59,743 nt of DNA from Clostridium sp. CAG:492 (GCA_000434335.1 FR878266.1:79048-138790), one strand, 5' to 3'. Positions 1-7,910 are shown, counted from the first letter of the stretch. The notes: a model not told the origin generated them from the letters alone. Translations and numbers: made by a program.

Positions 1-551
1 TTAATATTTTTTATCTCTTCTATATTTTTTATTTCTGTGTTAATTTGTTTCTTAGCATTTTGAACAAAATTTAAACAAATTTGTAAAATTGCATTTTTTT
101 GACCTTTATTAATCGGATATATTTCAAAACTAGTTGTTGTTTTTGTTTCATCAATATCTTCTAATATAGAATCTAAATCAACTGGCAATAAGTTTCTATA
201 AAATAATTTATAATCCATATTATCAGTATATAAACATATTAAAAATAGTGTGCCTCTTCCATCTCTTTGATAAGCCTTGAGCTTATTTACTTCAAGTGAA
301 AATGTTTTCCTACTTTCAGACAAAGATTTAACATTTCTCCCTTTAATTTGAACATTTAATTTATCATCCCAATTATCAATCTTCTTTTCAGTACTTTTAT
401 ATATAAATATTTGTCCATCCCATAAAGGTGTTTTATCATTATCGCTAAAAAATGGCTTTAATGTATTATTATTTTCATAAATCTCACTTTCAAATTTAGT
501 TTTTGCAATTCCTTCTGAATCATCTGCTGTATATATTCCTATTTTTAACAC
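1..551 (-). CDS. Partial nuclease-like protein (PD-(D/E)XK / DUF4365-like), 3' end outside the window
   Basis: The frame is open from 551 to the window edge, about 183 residues, and continues outside. Near residue 45 it reads P-L-W-D-G-Q-I-F-I-Y, followed about 20 residues later by V-Q-I-K-G-R. This D...(Q)xK layout resembles the core of PD-(D/E)XK nuclease folds such as DUF4365; that is an inference from pattern only. The start is odd. A perfect AGGAGG lies at 551-556, but the in-frame GTG (549-551) overlaps it and an in-frame TAG lies just upstream. The codon at the ideal distance (540-542) is ATA, which suggests a rare start or a lost ATG. It is next to an IS remnant and an ApeA-like gene, so a defence role is possible but unproven. 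Confidence 0.5.
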   Translation of the reverse strand, partial: MLKIGIYTADDSEGIAKTKFESEIYENNNTLKPFFSDNDKTPLWDGQIFIYKSTEKKIDNWDDKLNVQIKGRNVKSLSESRKTFSLEVNKLKAYQRDGRGTLFLICLYTDNMDYKLFYRNLLPVDLDSILEDIDETKTTTSFEIYPINKGQKNAILQICLNFVQNAKKQINTEIKNIEEIKNI

Positions 552-574
552 CTCCTAGTAATCCAATTTTCATC

Positions 575-1110
575 ATTATACAAAAATTCCACAAAAAAGT
601 CACTATTTATCTAATACAATTCATATTCACTCATACTTTGTAAAATCTTTTTCCTCTTTCTTGTACTCTTTCGCAAAAAATACTGTTAGTACATACTTTA
701 CATCTATTTATACTTTCTCTTCTGGATATGTTACTTGTATTTTTTCTGCTTTTTCTTTCGCTTTACTTGGTGCTTTTTCATATATTCCTAATTGTTTCTT
801 TATTATTGCTTTTATAATTTCTTATCATTTTTTATTTCTTCTGTATGTTGATTTGGATGTGAATGCGGACGTCTTGATTTATCTTTTAAGCTTTCTATAC
901 TACCATCATATCTTGCTCCACATCTATCTATTGTTTGGGCTGTTCATTAAATTGTATCGCAACTTTCTTTACTCCATGTTTATAAAAATATTTTATTACA
1001 GACAGTTTATATTTTATTGACTTTAACCCCAACATCACATAACATTTTTATATCTTTTTTATGATATTTTAAAACAATACCAGCATAACTAGCATTTTTT
1101 TGCTTGTAGC
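575..1110 (-). pseudogene. Eroded IS transposase remnant (IS481/IS3-like integrase with N-terminal helix-turn-helix)
   Basis: Reading the minus strand across frames gives recognisable pieces of one transposase in the right order. An N-terminal HTH segment contains L-S-V-I-K-Y-F-Y-K-H-G-V-K-K-V-A, then A-R-Y-D-G-S-I-E-S-L-K-D-K-S-R-R-P-H-S-H, then K-K-Q-L-G-I-Y-E-K-A-P-S-K-A-K-E-K, then T-Y-P-E-E-K-V with I-D-V-K-Y-V, the first catalytic-Asp strand of a DDE integrase. The pieces are separated by stops and frameshifts, the middle is deleted, and everything after the first Asp region is missing. The long plus-strand frame at 661-1020 is only the shadow of this remnant. It fills the 620-base gap between two genes and marks past transposition here. 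Confidence 0.8.
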
Positions 1111-1142
1111 TCTACAACGCTAAAACAAATGAAATACATAGA

Positions 1143-1170
1143 AAAGTAGTACTAAAAATTGTACTACTTT
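1143..1170 (-). terminator. Hairpin terminator after the HEPN gene
   Basis: A perfect 10-bp inverted repeat (AAAGTAGTAC / GTACTACTTT) with an 8-base loop lies just past the stop of the gene at 1178-2458 on the minus strand and ends in TTTT. Confidence 0.7.
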
Positions 1171-1177
1171 CCTATTT

Positions 1178-2458
1178 TTAAAAATGTTTATAAAATTTAT
1201 ATTTTTCATATCCCAACATATCCCTAAAAATAATATCAATAACTATTTCATATAGTATCTTTGTCCTATCATAAATCCATTCCCAATCTATATTTTCTTC
1301 AATATGATTTTTAGTGTTGACCATTTTCTCAATTTTAGGAAATGATATATATAATTTCTTATTATTTATAAAATATCCTTCATGTACATAATGATTTCTT
1401 AAACTCACTATTTCATAAACTAAATTTTCAATTTCCGCTTCATTACTTTTATTTAAATTTCTATAATTGTTTTTTATACTAAATTCTATAAATGTTTTCT
1501 TTATATTTTCAATAGGTTGTTGCTTATAATAGCACTCTATAAACCTGTAAAACATTAAAAAATTATCTTCTAAATTTCTGGAAGTATTTAATATTATATA
1601 CGGTAAATTTCTTATCTCGCTTTTTCCATCTCTATATGGAATTTTTGTATAACACTTATATAAGAAGTCCAACACATTTTCATTAACACTATTTTGAACA
1701 TACGAATCTTTATATTTTATTTCATCCATTTGAAAACAAAATTCATAAAAACTCTCATTAATCTCTACAACAATTTTCTCAATATAAAATCTGCAAGGTT
1801 TTAATAATTGAAAAAACAGCATTAATTCATTCACATAATTATATACCTCTTCATAACAAATGCTTTTTTCCATTTCAATTTCAATATATCCACTTAATTC
1901 GATATCTATATTATTATTCTTTCTGCTATGTACACTTTTCCAGTCATCTGAAACCACTAAAGATCTTACATTATTTTTATTTATTTCTAATTTTTGCTTT
2001 ACTGTTTTTCTTTTTAATTCGATAACATATTCATCTTCTGTTTCTTTTCTGGATAAACTTGGATAACCTATTAATTCGTTTATCATATTACTATATACTC
2101 TAATTTTTTCTATACCACAGCCTTTAGATATATCACATAATTTTTTATAATTACTATTTTTAAAATAATACGTTGCCACGAATTTTGTACTATCTCCTCC
2201 GTCAGGAGTTCCAATTATTTCTGAATGTCCCCAATATTGAGCATTCTTTAACAAATAACTCATTTTGGATTGGTAATCAATTATTAGTATATCTCTCTTT
2301 TTAAATTCTGTATTACTACCATATGATCTTATCCCATTAATTGCTGGTATTTCATCCATGATGTTATAATCTACCGTCACTTCTATTACATTATCTTTAA
2401 CTTCATATAAACAATTATATTTTTCTTCATATTTATCATCAAAATAACAAACAGCCAT
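1178..2458 (-). CDS. ApeA-like HEPN-domain protein, candidate anti-phage abortive-infection factor
   Basis: This 426-residue protein has a C-terminal helical domain containing F-Y-R-F-I-E-C-Y-Y-K and, about 50 residues later, S-L-R-N-H-Y-V-H-E-G. The R-N-x3-H hexad is the Rx4-6H catalytic motif of HEPN ribonucleases, and its setting matches the ApeA-type HEPN family, whose members cut RNA after sensing phage. The N-terminal 220 residues are a beta-rich region expected in that family but with no motif I can name. Family knowledge supports a defence role; activity here is inferred. A TTG lies at 2461, but ATG 2458 has GAGG at 7-nt spacing and is preferred. It is flanked by an IS remnant and a nuclease-like gene, as in a small defence island. 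It is transcribed alone and ends at a hairpin. Confidence 0.7.
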   Translation of the reverse strand: MAVCYFDDKYEEKYNCLYEVKDNVIEVTVDYNIMDEIPAINGIRSYGSNTEFKKRDILIIDYQSKMSYLLKNAQYWGHSEIIGTPDGGDSTKFVATYYFKNSNYKKLCDISKGCGIEKIRVYSNMINELIGYPSLSRKETEDEYVIELKRKTVKQKLEINKNNVRSLVVSDDWKSVHSRKNNNIDIELSGYIEIEMEKSICYEEVYNYVNELMLFFQLLKPCRFYIEKIVVEINESFYEFCFQMDEIKYKDSYVQNSVNENVLDFLYKCYTKIPYRDGKSEIRNLPYIILNTSRNLEDNFLMFYRFIECYYKQQPIENIKKTFIEFSIKNNYRNLNKSNEAEIENLVYEIVSLRNHYVHEGYFINNKKLYISFPKIEKMVNTKNHIEENIDWEWIYDRTKILYEIVIDIIFRDMLGYEKYKFYKHF

Positions 2459-2511
2459 CAAAACACCTCATTTATTTTTCAATTTTCTATCTAATTACTG
2501 CTAAAAAAAAC

Positions 2512-2934
2512 TCACTCCACATACCTCTTCTCTCCCCACCAACTCGGAAAAACCTCCTTCAACTTCACCGTTCTCCTACTCTCGAAATCCGTCAAAATCT
2601 CCATCTCCCCATTAGCTTTATCCAACTGCATCAAAAATTCCCTACAAGCTCCACAAGGCATACCACCATTCTTTGGTGGATTCTCTCTGCATGCAATCAA
2701 TCTCCTAATCCTCGTTTTTCCAGTACTCATATACATATTCAAAGCTGCAACTCTCTCCGCGCACAAATTCATAACCCCACTTGCGCTTTCAATACAAAAT
2801 CCAGTAAAAATTTCTCCATCTTCACTCTCCACTGCAGAAACAACATGATGTGCCACAATAAACGGAGAAACCTGCTCTCTATGATATTCAACCTTAGCTT
2901 TATTATACATTTTCTCCCAAATATCCAATATCAT
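2512..2934 (-). CDS. cdd: Cytidine deaminase family protein
   Basis: The roughly 140-residue protein has the zinc deaminase signature: N-L-C-A-E-R-V-A-A (Cys ligand, catalytic Glu) and, about 35 residues later, P-C-G-A-C-R-E-F-L (second and third Cys ligands). These are the C-A-E and P-C-x-x-C motifs of the homotetrameric cytidine/blasticidin-S deaminases, which deaminate cytidine or related nucleosides in the cytosol for pyrimidine salvage. The C-terminus includes F-P-S-W-W-G, seen in blasticidin-deaminase-like members, so substrate assignment is open. Codon use here and in the next gene is richer in G-ending codons than in the surroundings, which hints at transfer. The start is uncertain: TTG 2943, GTG 2937 and ATG 2934 all follow GGGAG-like bases. 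Confidence 0.85.
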   Translation of the reverse strand: MILDIWEKMYNKAKVEYHREQVSPFIVAHHVVSAVESEDGEIFTGFCIESASGVMNLCAERVAALNMYMSTGKTRIRRLIACRENPPKNGGMPCGACREFLMQLDKANGEMEILTDFESRRTVKLKEVFPSWWGEKRYVE

Positions 2935-2993
2935 CACTCCCAACTCATTTAATATTCTTCCAAATTAATCTACACCAACTCCAAATTGCTCCT

Positions 2994-3404
2994 CTAAATA
3001 ATAACCCCCTTAGTATGATCAACCTCATGCTGAATAATCTCAGCCACAAATCCGCTATACTTTCCATGTCTCCTCTCAAAATTCACATCCAAATAATCTA
3101 CTTCAATCTCGTTATATCTCACACATTTTCTCTCACCAATCAAAGACAAACAACCTTCCTCAGTTTCATATTTTCCGCTTTTTCCCGTAATAACCGAATT
3201 AATCATCACAAAATCAAATAAACCACCAGACACACAAATAATCGCCTTATTATATCCAATCATATTAGCAGCCAATCCAACACATCTATCTTTATTTGCC
3301 TTCAATGTATCTAACAAATCTCTAGCAATAAACTTATCATCCTCTGTTGCCATTTCAGCCTTCTGTGACAAAAACATTACATCTTTTACTATATCCTTTA
3401 CCAA
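2994..3404 (-). CDS. Peptide deformylase-like protein, motif 1 Gln replaced by Met
   Basis: Three deformylase motifs are visible: G-L-A-A-N-M-I-G (motif 1), E-G-C-L-S-L (motif 2, Cys metal ligand) and Q-H-E-V-D-H (motif 3, HExxH). Classical deformylases have Gln where this protein has Met in motif 1. The family removes the formyl group from nascent proteins; this variant subgroup occurs in Clostridia and may act on other substrates. An upstream ATG exists at 3437, but GGGGGA precedes the TTG at 3404 by 5 nt and related proteins begin M-V-K-D-I, so TTG 3404 is preferred (136 residues). It sits next to the cytidine deaminase gene and shares its codon style. Confidence 0.75.
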   Translation of the reverse strand: MVKDIVKDVMFLSQKAEMATEDDKFIARDLLDTLKANKDRCVGLAANMIGYNKAIICVSGGLFDFVMINSVITGKSGKYETEEGCLSLIGERKCVRYNEIEVDYLDVNFERRHGKYSGFVAEIIQHEVDHTKGVII

Positions 3405-3455
3405 AAAAATCCCCCATCTCTTTTCATAAATATTCATTACATATTAATTAATTTA

Positions 3456-3476
3456 AAAGTGCAAAAATTGCACTTT
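3456..3476 (-). terminator. Hairpin after the GNAT gene
   Basis: A perfect 9-bp stem (AAAGTGCAA / TTGCACTTT) lies just past the stop of the gene at 3486-3965 and is followed on the minus strand by a short T/A tract. It separates that gene from the deformylase-like gene. Confidence 0.65.
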
Positions 3477-3485
3477 ATTCTTATT

Positions 3486-3965
3486 TTACAACTTCTTTGA
3501 AACAATCATATCTCTTACAACATATCCATTTTCTTCATAAAAATTTAATCCACTAACATTAGGGCCAAACACTTCAATATTTGTTCTAATACAACCAATA
3601 TTTTTAAAATACTCCTCCATTTTATTTAGTAATATCTTTCCAACACCATTTCCACGATTTTTCTTACTAACAATCAGCTCCAACACTTCACCAGTTTTTG
3701 CACAGTCATTGGTTAATTTATCAATTTCATTTACAGTTTCAACAACTCCAACAATTAATCCATTAACCAATTCATCTTCAATAGATAAAAATATCTTACC
3801 ATTCTGCATTTTTACTTTCTCCATATCCAGTTCAAAATATTTTTCTTTATATTCTGGAACCATTACTTGTGTATGCCAATCATCAATATCAATCAAATAA
3901 TTTTGTAGTTCAATCAATAATTCTTTAATTTGCTCATTATATTTTTCATTATATTCAACAATCAC
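3486..3965 (-). CDS. GNAT-family N-acetyltransferase
   Basis: This 159-residue cytosolic protein has the GNAT layout: beta4 strand G-E-V-L-E-L-I-V, then the acetyl-CoA pyrophosphate loop K-K-N-R-G-N-G-V-G-K-I-L-L (R/Q-x-x-G-x-G/A pattern), and a C-terminal N-F-Y-E-E-N-G-Y element. Members transfer an acetyl group from acetyl-CoA to amines; the acceptor cannot be read from the sequence. It starts at an ATG, is 21 bp from the ASCH gene upstream, and is probably co-transcribed with it. Confidence 0.85.
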   Translation of the reverse strand: MIVEYNEKYNEQIKELLIELQNYLIDIDDWHTQVMVPEYKEKYFELDMEKVKMQNGKIFLSIEDELVNGLIVGVVETVNEIDKLTNDCAKTGEVLELIVSKKNRGNGVGKILLNKMEEYFKNIGCIRTNIEVFGPNVSGLNFYEENGYVVRDMIVSKKL

Positions 3966-3985
3966 AACAATTCATCTCCTACAAT

Positions 3986-4372
3986 TTACTCCATTTCAAA
4001 CTCCCACAAACTCAAATGTCCTTTTGCCTCAATAGGTTCATCGAAAACCTCAATATCCTCCATTTGCCAGCCATAGTTCTCCTTAAAAGTACTATCTGTA
4101 TATATATCCTTATTTTCCTTCAAAAGCTCAGATTTAAACTCTGGAGACATTTTCACGCAATCAACCAACTTAGCTTTTCCCAATATTTTACCTTTCGGCA
4201 TATCTTTGGGGATATATTTTTGTAATCTTTTCATCGCCTCTTTATCAATTCCTTGTCCAGCATGAATAAGGAGCTCTCCTCTATAATTTGTTTTCCAACT
4301 TCTAAATTCAAATCTTTTATAACCAAGCATTATCAAACTAGCCCATGGTTGCTTTATTGTTAATACCTTCAT
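3986..4372 (-). CDS. ASCH-domain protein
   Basis: The 128-residue protein begins K-V-L-T-I-K-Q-P-W-A-S-L-I and continues G-Y-K-R-F-E-F-R-S-W and Y-R-G-E-L-L-I-H-A-G, the hallmark strands of the ASCH fold (PUA-like, RNA-binding or nucleoside-modifying). Some ASCH proteins hydrolyse N4-acetylcytidine; others are putative RNA-binding regulators, and the sequence does not decide between these. The C-terminus W-E-F-E closes the barrel. The start ATG follows a GGAGTGG site. It probably forms a short operon with the GNAT gene. Confidence 0.8.
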   Translation of the reverse strand: MKVLTIKQPWASLIMLGYKRFEFRSWKTNYRGELLIHAGQGIDKEAMKRLQKYIPKDMPKGKILGKAKLVDCVKMSPEFKSELLKENKDIYTDSTFKENYGWQMEDIEVFDEPIEAKGHLSLWEFEME

Positions 4373-4428
4373 ATTTCCACTCCTTTGCTTTAGAATAGTA
4401 TTCCCTCAAATTTAACTATACAATCTTG

Positions 4429-5100
4429 CTAAACATCTCTTTTCTTATCATTTGTTATATCACCATTCCCACTCACAGGAACTTCATCTCCTAAATAAGT
4501 AGGCTTTGGCTTAAATATACATTTAACAAAATCCTTATCTCTTGCCAATATTTCTCTTATTTCTCTATATGTTGCCCCAACATATTGTCTTGGATCAGAG
4601 CATACTCCATATGCATCTAATCCTAGCTTTTTCGCATCATACAAAGCTCTATACATATGATAATTTTGTGTTACAATTACTACCTTTTTAGCCTTAAAAA
4701 TCTCTTTTGCTCTATACATAGTTTCATAAGTAGAAAATCCAGCATGATCCATAAAAATATCTTCTGATGGTATCCCTTTTTCAATAGCATAATTCTTCAT
4801 AAGATTTACTTCATCATAATCTTCTCTTCCATGATCACCACTCATTATAATTTTACTAGACACATTATTTTTGTATAGATTAATACCTTCTAATAATCTA
4901 TCCTCTAACATTGGACTTGGTTTATCTCCCCATACTCCCGCACCTAATATAATTATGCAATCTACATCAGATAAATCTTTATACTCTTGATTTTTTATAA
5001 TTCTATTTTTAGTAGACTGTTTAACATAAAAATTTATTCCAAAAATAAATATGATAACTATAACTATTCCAATTAAAAAACACTTTAATGCCATTTTCAT
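4429..5100 (-). CDS. SanA/YdcF-like DUF218 membrane protein
   Basis: The 223-residue protein has one N-terminal membrane helix (about residues 5-25) and a DUF218 domain: I-I-L-G-A-G-V-W-G, then L-E-D-R-L-L-E-G, then I-I-M-S-G-D-H-G and V-I-V-T-Q-N-Y-H-M-Y-R-A. This matches the SanA/ElyC family, which affects envelope integrity and vancomycin resistance at high temperature; the biochemical activity is not well settled. The globular part should face outside. It is 20 bp downstream of the methyltransferase gene and co-directional with it. Confidence 0.85.
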   Translation of the reverse strand: MKMALKCFLIGIVIVIIFIFGINFYVKQSTKNRIIKNQEYKDLSDVDCIIILGAGVWGDKPSPMLEDRLLEGINLYKNNVSSKIIMSGDHGREDYDEVNLMKNYAIEKGIPSEDIFMDHAGFSTYETMYRAKEIFKAKKVVIVTQNYHMYRALYDAKKLGLDAYGVCSDPRQYVGATYREIREILARDKDFVKCIFKPKPTYLGDEVPVSGNGDITNDKKRDV

Positions 5101-5120
5101 AGTTTGTCTCCCCTTAATTA

Positions 5121-5702
5121 TTAATTATTTTTCGCAATTACATGAAATATATGCCAATGTTTTAGTTCACCTAATCCTGTTTTCTTGTCAACTTCAACTT
5201 CTTTAAAATTTAAAATATCAAAATTCTTAAACAATTCACATACTTGATTTTTTGAAAAGAATGTCATTTGTGGTCTAGTTTTATTCCAAGTATCATTAAC
5301 TCCGAAAAAATTTCCAACAAAGTATCCATCTTTTTCCAAGTTCATTTTAATTTCGTTCCATAAATCTTCAAATTTTTCTTTATTGCAAAATGATAAAGAG
5401 TAATTTGCTACAATTAATTTTGATTTTTTCAACTTTATTTTTTCAAAGCTTTGTTGTTCAAACTTAAAATGTTGTAGTTCATTTGTTGTCAATCTTTTTG
5501 TTATTCTTGTTTCAACATTTTCTCTATCAATTGCCAGAACATTCCACCCATTTTTTATCAAATATACTGTATCATTTCCAGCTCCACATCCTAAATCAAT
5601 TGCATTTGTTGGGTTGCATTTTATTTTTTCAATAAAATATTTAACAAATGTTCTAGGTACATCCGCTTCGGTTACATCATAATATTTTTCTATACTTTTC
5701 AT
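5121..5702 (-). CDS. Class I SAM-dependent methyltransferase (TehB/TPMT-like)
   Basis: The 193-residue protein has SAM motif I in A-I-D-L-G-C-G-A-G-N-D-T, an acidic ribose-binding end at V-L-A-I-D-R-E-N, and a post-motif L-I-V-A-N-Y-S-L-S-F-C-N. The layout matches TehB/thiopurine-type small-molecule methyltransferases; the substrate is unknown. The C-terminal tail (K-H-W-H-I-F-H-V-I-A-K-N-N) is of interest because a decayed copy of exactly this end lies at 7836-7910. The start ATG follows a GGGAGAG site. Confidence 0.85.
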   Translation of the reverse strand: MKSIEKYYDVTEADVPRTFVKYFIEKIKCNPTNAIDLGCGAGNDTVYLIKNGWNVLAIDRENVETRITKRLTTNELQHFKFEQQSFEKIKLKKSKLIVANYSLSFCNKEKFEDLWNEIKMNLEKDGYFVGNFFGVNDTWNKTRPQMTFFSKNQVCELFKNFDILNFKEVEVDKKTGLGELKHWHIFHVIAKNN

Positions 5703-5805
5703 ATTGCTCTCCCTGAGAATTTTATTTAATAACCATCATTATTTATGATTTTTTTCTTTAATGATTGTATTATATCAAAATGGTCAAATCTTTACAATTA
5801 AAAAA

Positions 5806-5842
5806 GCGGAGTAAAAATTCAAAATCTAAATTTTTACTCCGC
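5806..5842 (-). terminator. Strong terminator, 14-bp stem
   Basis: A perfect inverted repeat (GCGGAGTAAAAATT and its complement) with a 9-base loop is followed on the minus strand by TTTTTT. It is the second terminator after the candidate small RNA and insulates the methyltransferase gene downstream. Confidence 0.85.
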
Positions 5843-5861
5843 TCACAAATTTTTCATCTCC

Positions 5862-5967
5862 AAAACAAAAAAGACTTCGCAATTTCTGCTAAGTCTTTCT
5901 TGTTTGACAACCGCTTGTCCGCGGTCATCAGGAGGTTAATTAGCTTCTACTTGTCCGTAGTTGCTTA
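5862..5967 (-). ncRNA. Candidate small RNA: two hairpins with identical GGACAA loops plus terminator
   Basis: Directly after the stop of the ABC exporter gene the minus strand folds into hairpin 1 (CUAC-GGACAA-GUAG, 5947-5960), hairpin 2 (9-bp stem, positions 5906-5914 with 5921-5929, loop GGACAA), then a rho-independent terminator (5871-5897) ending in TTTTTTGTTTT. The two loops are identical and closed by C-G pairs in different stems. The first loop fits A-Y-G-G-A-Y, the loop consensus of the TwoAYGGAY RNA motif; the second reads GCGGAC, so the match to that class is only partial. GGA in loops is also the CsrA-binding feature. It could be a 3'-UTR-derived RNA or an independent one; no separate promoter is obvious. 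Confidence 0.55.
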
Positions 5968-5969
5968 AA

Positions 5970-7577
5970 TCATTTTTTTGCATTATACAAAGCTTCACTC
6001 ATTATATGGTTTTCAAATCTATAATGTTTATTACACAAACCTGTTAATCTAGGTCTATGTGTCACAATTACATAGGTTTTATCGCTTAAATACTTTTCAA
6101 TCATATTTGTAATTTTTTCTTCTGAAACACTATCCAAATTAGATGTTGGTTCATCAAAAAAATACAAATCCTTGTCAATTAAAATACCTCTTATTAAATT
6201 TAACCTTTGCTTTTGGCCAGCAGAAAGTTTAACTCCTTTTTCTCCTACTACTGTTTCTAATCCATTTTCTAAATTTAAAAACCATTCTGTTAAACCTGCA
6301 TCTTCAAACAATTCTAATATTTTACTTTCTTTTATATCTTTACCTAAACATAAATTTTCTCTTATAGTCGTATCAAATAAATCAACCTCTTGTGAAACAA
6401 ATACTAAATCTAAACGAGTATTTTTTACTTCTTTCCCATCAATTAATAACACTCCTTCTGTCAAATCATATAATCCAGATAAAATGTTCATTGCTGTTGT
6501 TTTCCCTTGTCCAGATTCTCCTGTTATACTTATTTTTTCACCCTTTTTTATTTTAAAATTAGGAATTGTTATTGGTACAGAATTTTTATTATATTTAAAT
6601 CTGCATTTTTTTAGCTCTATTTCATTAAAATCTTTTACTACATTTAATTCATTTAATTTGCCAATTTTTTCATCAAGTTGCTTTTTAGCAGTATTAAAGG
6701 TTACTAATGAATCTATCATATAAACAATTGAATTTATATCTCCATCCAAATTACCTAGTAAACTAAAGTAAAATAATAAATATGGAAGTGCATCTCCACC
6801 ATTTTTTGTCATAATTAAAGAGCTTACCAAAACAACAATATAAACAGAACTCATTAATAAATGAAATACTAAATTTGTGTCAGCTTTTTTCCTTTCGCTT
6901 TTTTTACCAATAGAAATATATTCATCGTTCTTTTTTGATAAACTATCTATGCAATATTTTCTAATATTTAATTTTTTTACAGTTATGATATTTTGTACAA
7001 AATCTATAAAAGTAGACATTGCTTCAGACTTTTTAGCTCTTGTTTCCTTTTCATATTTTTGTCTATTTTTTATCATTTTATATTTGCAAATAATTGCTAT
7101 TAAAATTAAAAACAATGATATGATGCCTGTCCAAACAGACTGTCTACATGCCATTATTAAAAATGTTATAATTCCTATAATAAAACTAATTATAGAATTT
7201 ATTATAAACCACATAATATCTAAAAATCCATTTGAAACATCAAATATTAAATTTTGCATATATCCAGTATGTACATCTGACAATTTTTTTGAACTCATTT
7301 TTTCTATTTTAGAAAAATAATATTCCAATATGCTTGACCTTGTCTTTATGTCACTAAACATCGTAAAATATGAAATACACCAATTTACTCCCCACATTAT
7401 TAAATCTGTTACGGCAATACTTAATAATAAATACAATATTTTTTTCTCATTTAATGGACTAGTTGCAAATACTGCTAAAAATACAGATTGCCCAGATTGT
7501 GCTACTGAAAATATAATTCCTAATATGAATAATAATAAATACATTCTTTTATTTACTATTTTTAATAATTCTCGCAT
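5970..7577 (-). CDS. ABC transporter, fused permease and ATPase (exporter type)
   Basis: This 535-residue protein has about six N-terminal membrane helices (residues 1-290) and a C-terminal nucleotide-binding domain. Walker A is G-E-S-G-Q-G-K-T-T (about 350), the signature is L-S-A-G-Q-K-Q-R-L, Walker B is L-Y-F-F-D-E-P-T-S-N-L-D and the H-loop is V-T-H-R-P. This is a half-size exporter that should work as a homodimer or with another half. No peptidase domain is present. The substrate is unknown; peptide or drug export is typical. It is transcribed alone and its 3' end runs straight into a structured RNA region. Confidence 0.9.
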   Translation of the reverse strand: MRELLKIVNKRMYLLLFILGIIFSVAQSGQSVFLAVFATSPLNEKKILYLLLSIAVTDLIMWGVNWCISYFTMFSDIKTRSSILEYYFSKIEKMSSKKLSDVHTGYMQNLIFDVSNGFLDIMWFIINSIISFIIGIITFLIMACRQSVWTGIISLFLILIAIICKYKMIKNRQKYEKETRAKKSEAMSTFIDFVQNIITVKKLNIRKYCIDSLSKKNDEYISIGKKSERKKADTNLVFHLLMSSVYIVVLVSSLIMTKNGGDALPYLLFYFSLLGNLDGDINSIVYMIDSLVTFNTAKKQLDEKIGKLNELNVVKDFNEIELKKCRFKYNKNSVPITIPNFKIKKGEKISITGESGQGKTTAMNILSGLYDLTEGVLLIDGKEVKNTRLDLVFVSQEVDLFDTTIRENLCLGKDIKESKILELFEDAGLTEWFLNLENGLETVVGEKGVKLSAGQKQRLNLIRGILIDKDLYFFDEPTSNLDSVSEEKITNMIEKYLSDKTYVIVTHRPRLTGLCNKHYRFENHIMSEALYNAKK

Positions 7578-7733
7578 AACATCCCCCCTAATATTTTTGT
7601 TAACTTTATTATATATTTTTAATGTTAATTTTAAATAAGAACCACTCCATAAAAATTTTAAAATTTTTAACTAATTTTAATTTATTAGCATGTACATTTG
7701 TCAGTCAACAATAGAATATAATATACTTTCTTC

Positions 7734-7817
7734 TAGAATTCTTCATCAGAGTATTCTTTTCCAAATTTACTTGGAGTAAAATATTTAATTGCTCTGTAAT
7801 CTTTTCTGTCATATTTG
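7734..7817 (-). pseudogene. Unidentified gene remnant (C-terminal-like fragment)
   Basis: An open stretch on the minus strand encodes 27 residues (K-Y-D-R-K-D-Y-R-A-I-K-Y-F-T at the start, E-Y-S-D-E-E-F at the end) and then stops, without a start codon. A second frame offers an ATG after AAGGAG, so a small peptide is also possible. I do not recognise the source protein. Together with the methyltransferase fragment next to it this accounts for the gene-free stretch 7578-7911; the rest (7578-7733) is plain AT-rich DNA. Confidence 0.3.
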
Positions 7818-7835
7818 CTCCTTTTTTATTTATAA

Positions 7836-7910
7836 TTATTTTTTCGCGATTATATAAAATATATGCCAATATTTTAGTTTATCTGCTCTGGTTTTCTTAT
7901 ATAATTTCAC
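7836..7910 (-). pseudogene. Decayed copy of the methyltransferase C-terminus
   Basis: The minus strand reads K-K-T-R-A-D-K-L-K-Y-W-H-I-F-Y-I-I-A-K-K-stop. The intact methyltransferase at 5121-5702 ends K-K-T-G-L-G-E-L-K-H-W-H-I-F-H-V-I-A-K-N-N. About 60 bases also match at the DNA level. It is the tail of a duplicated or related methyltransferase gene whose body has been lost; it abuts the stop codon of the Nudix gene. Confidence 0.75.

Noticed and set aside
661..1020. Long plus-strand frame of 119 codons with hydrophobic residues
   Set aside because: It has no ribosome site or start codon of note, and the opposite strand shows clear transposase fragments over the same bases.
5866..5967. Hammerhead ribozyme (CTGATGA and a later GAAA are present)
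   Set aside because: The bases after stem II are not GAAA in the required place and stem III does not form; the GGACAA loop pair explains the structure better.
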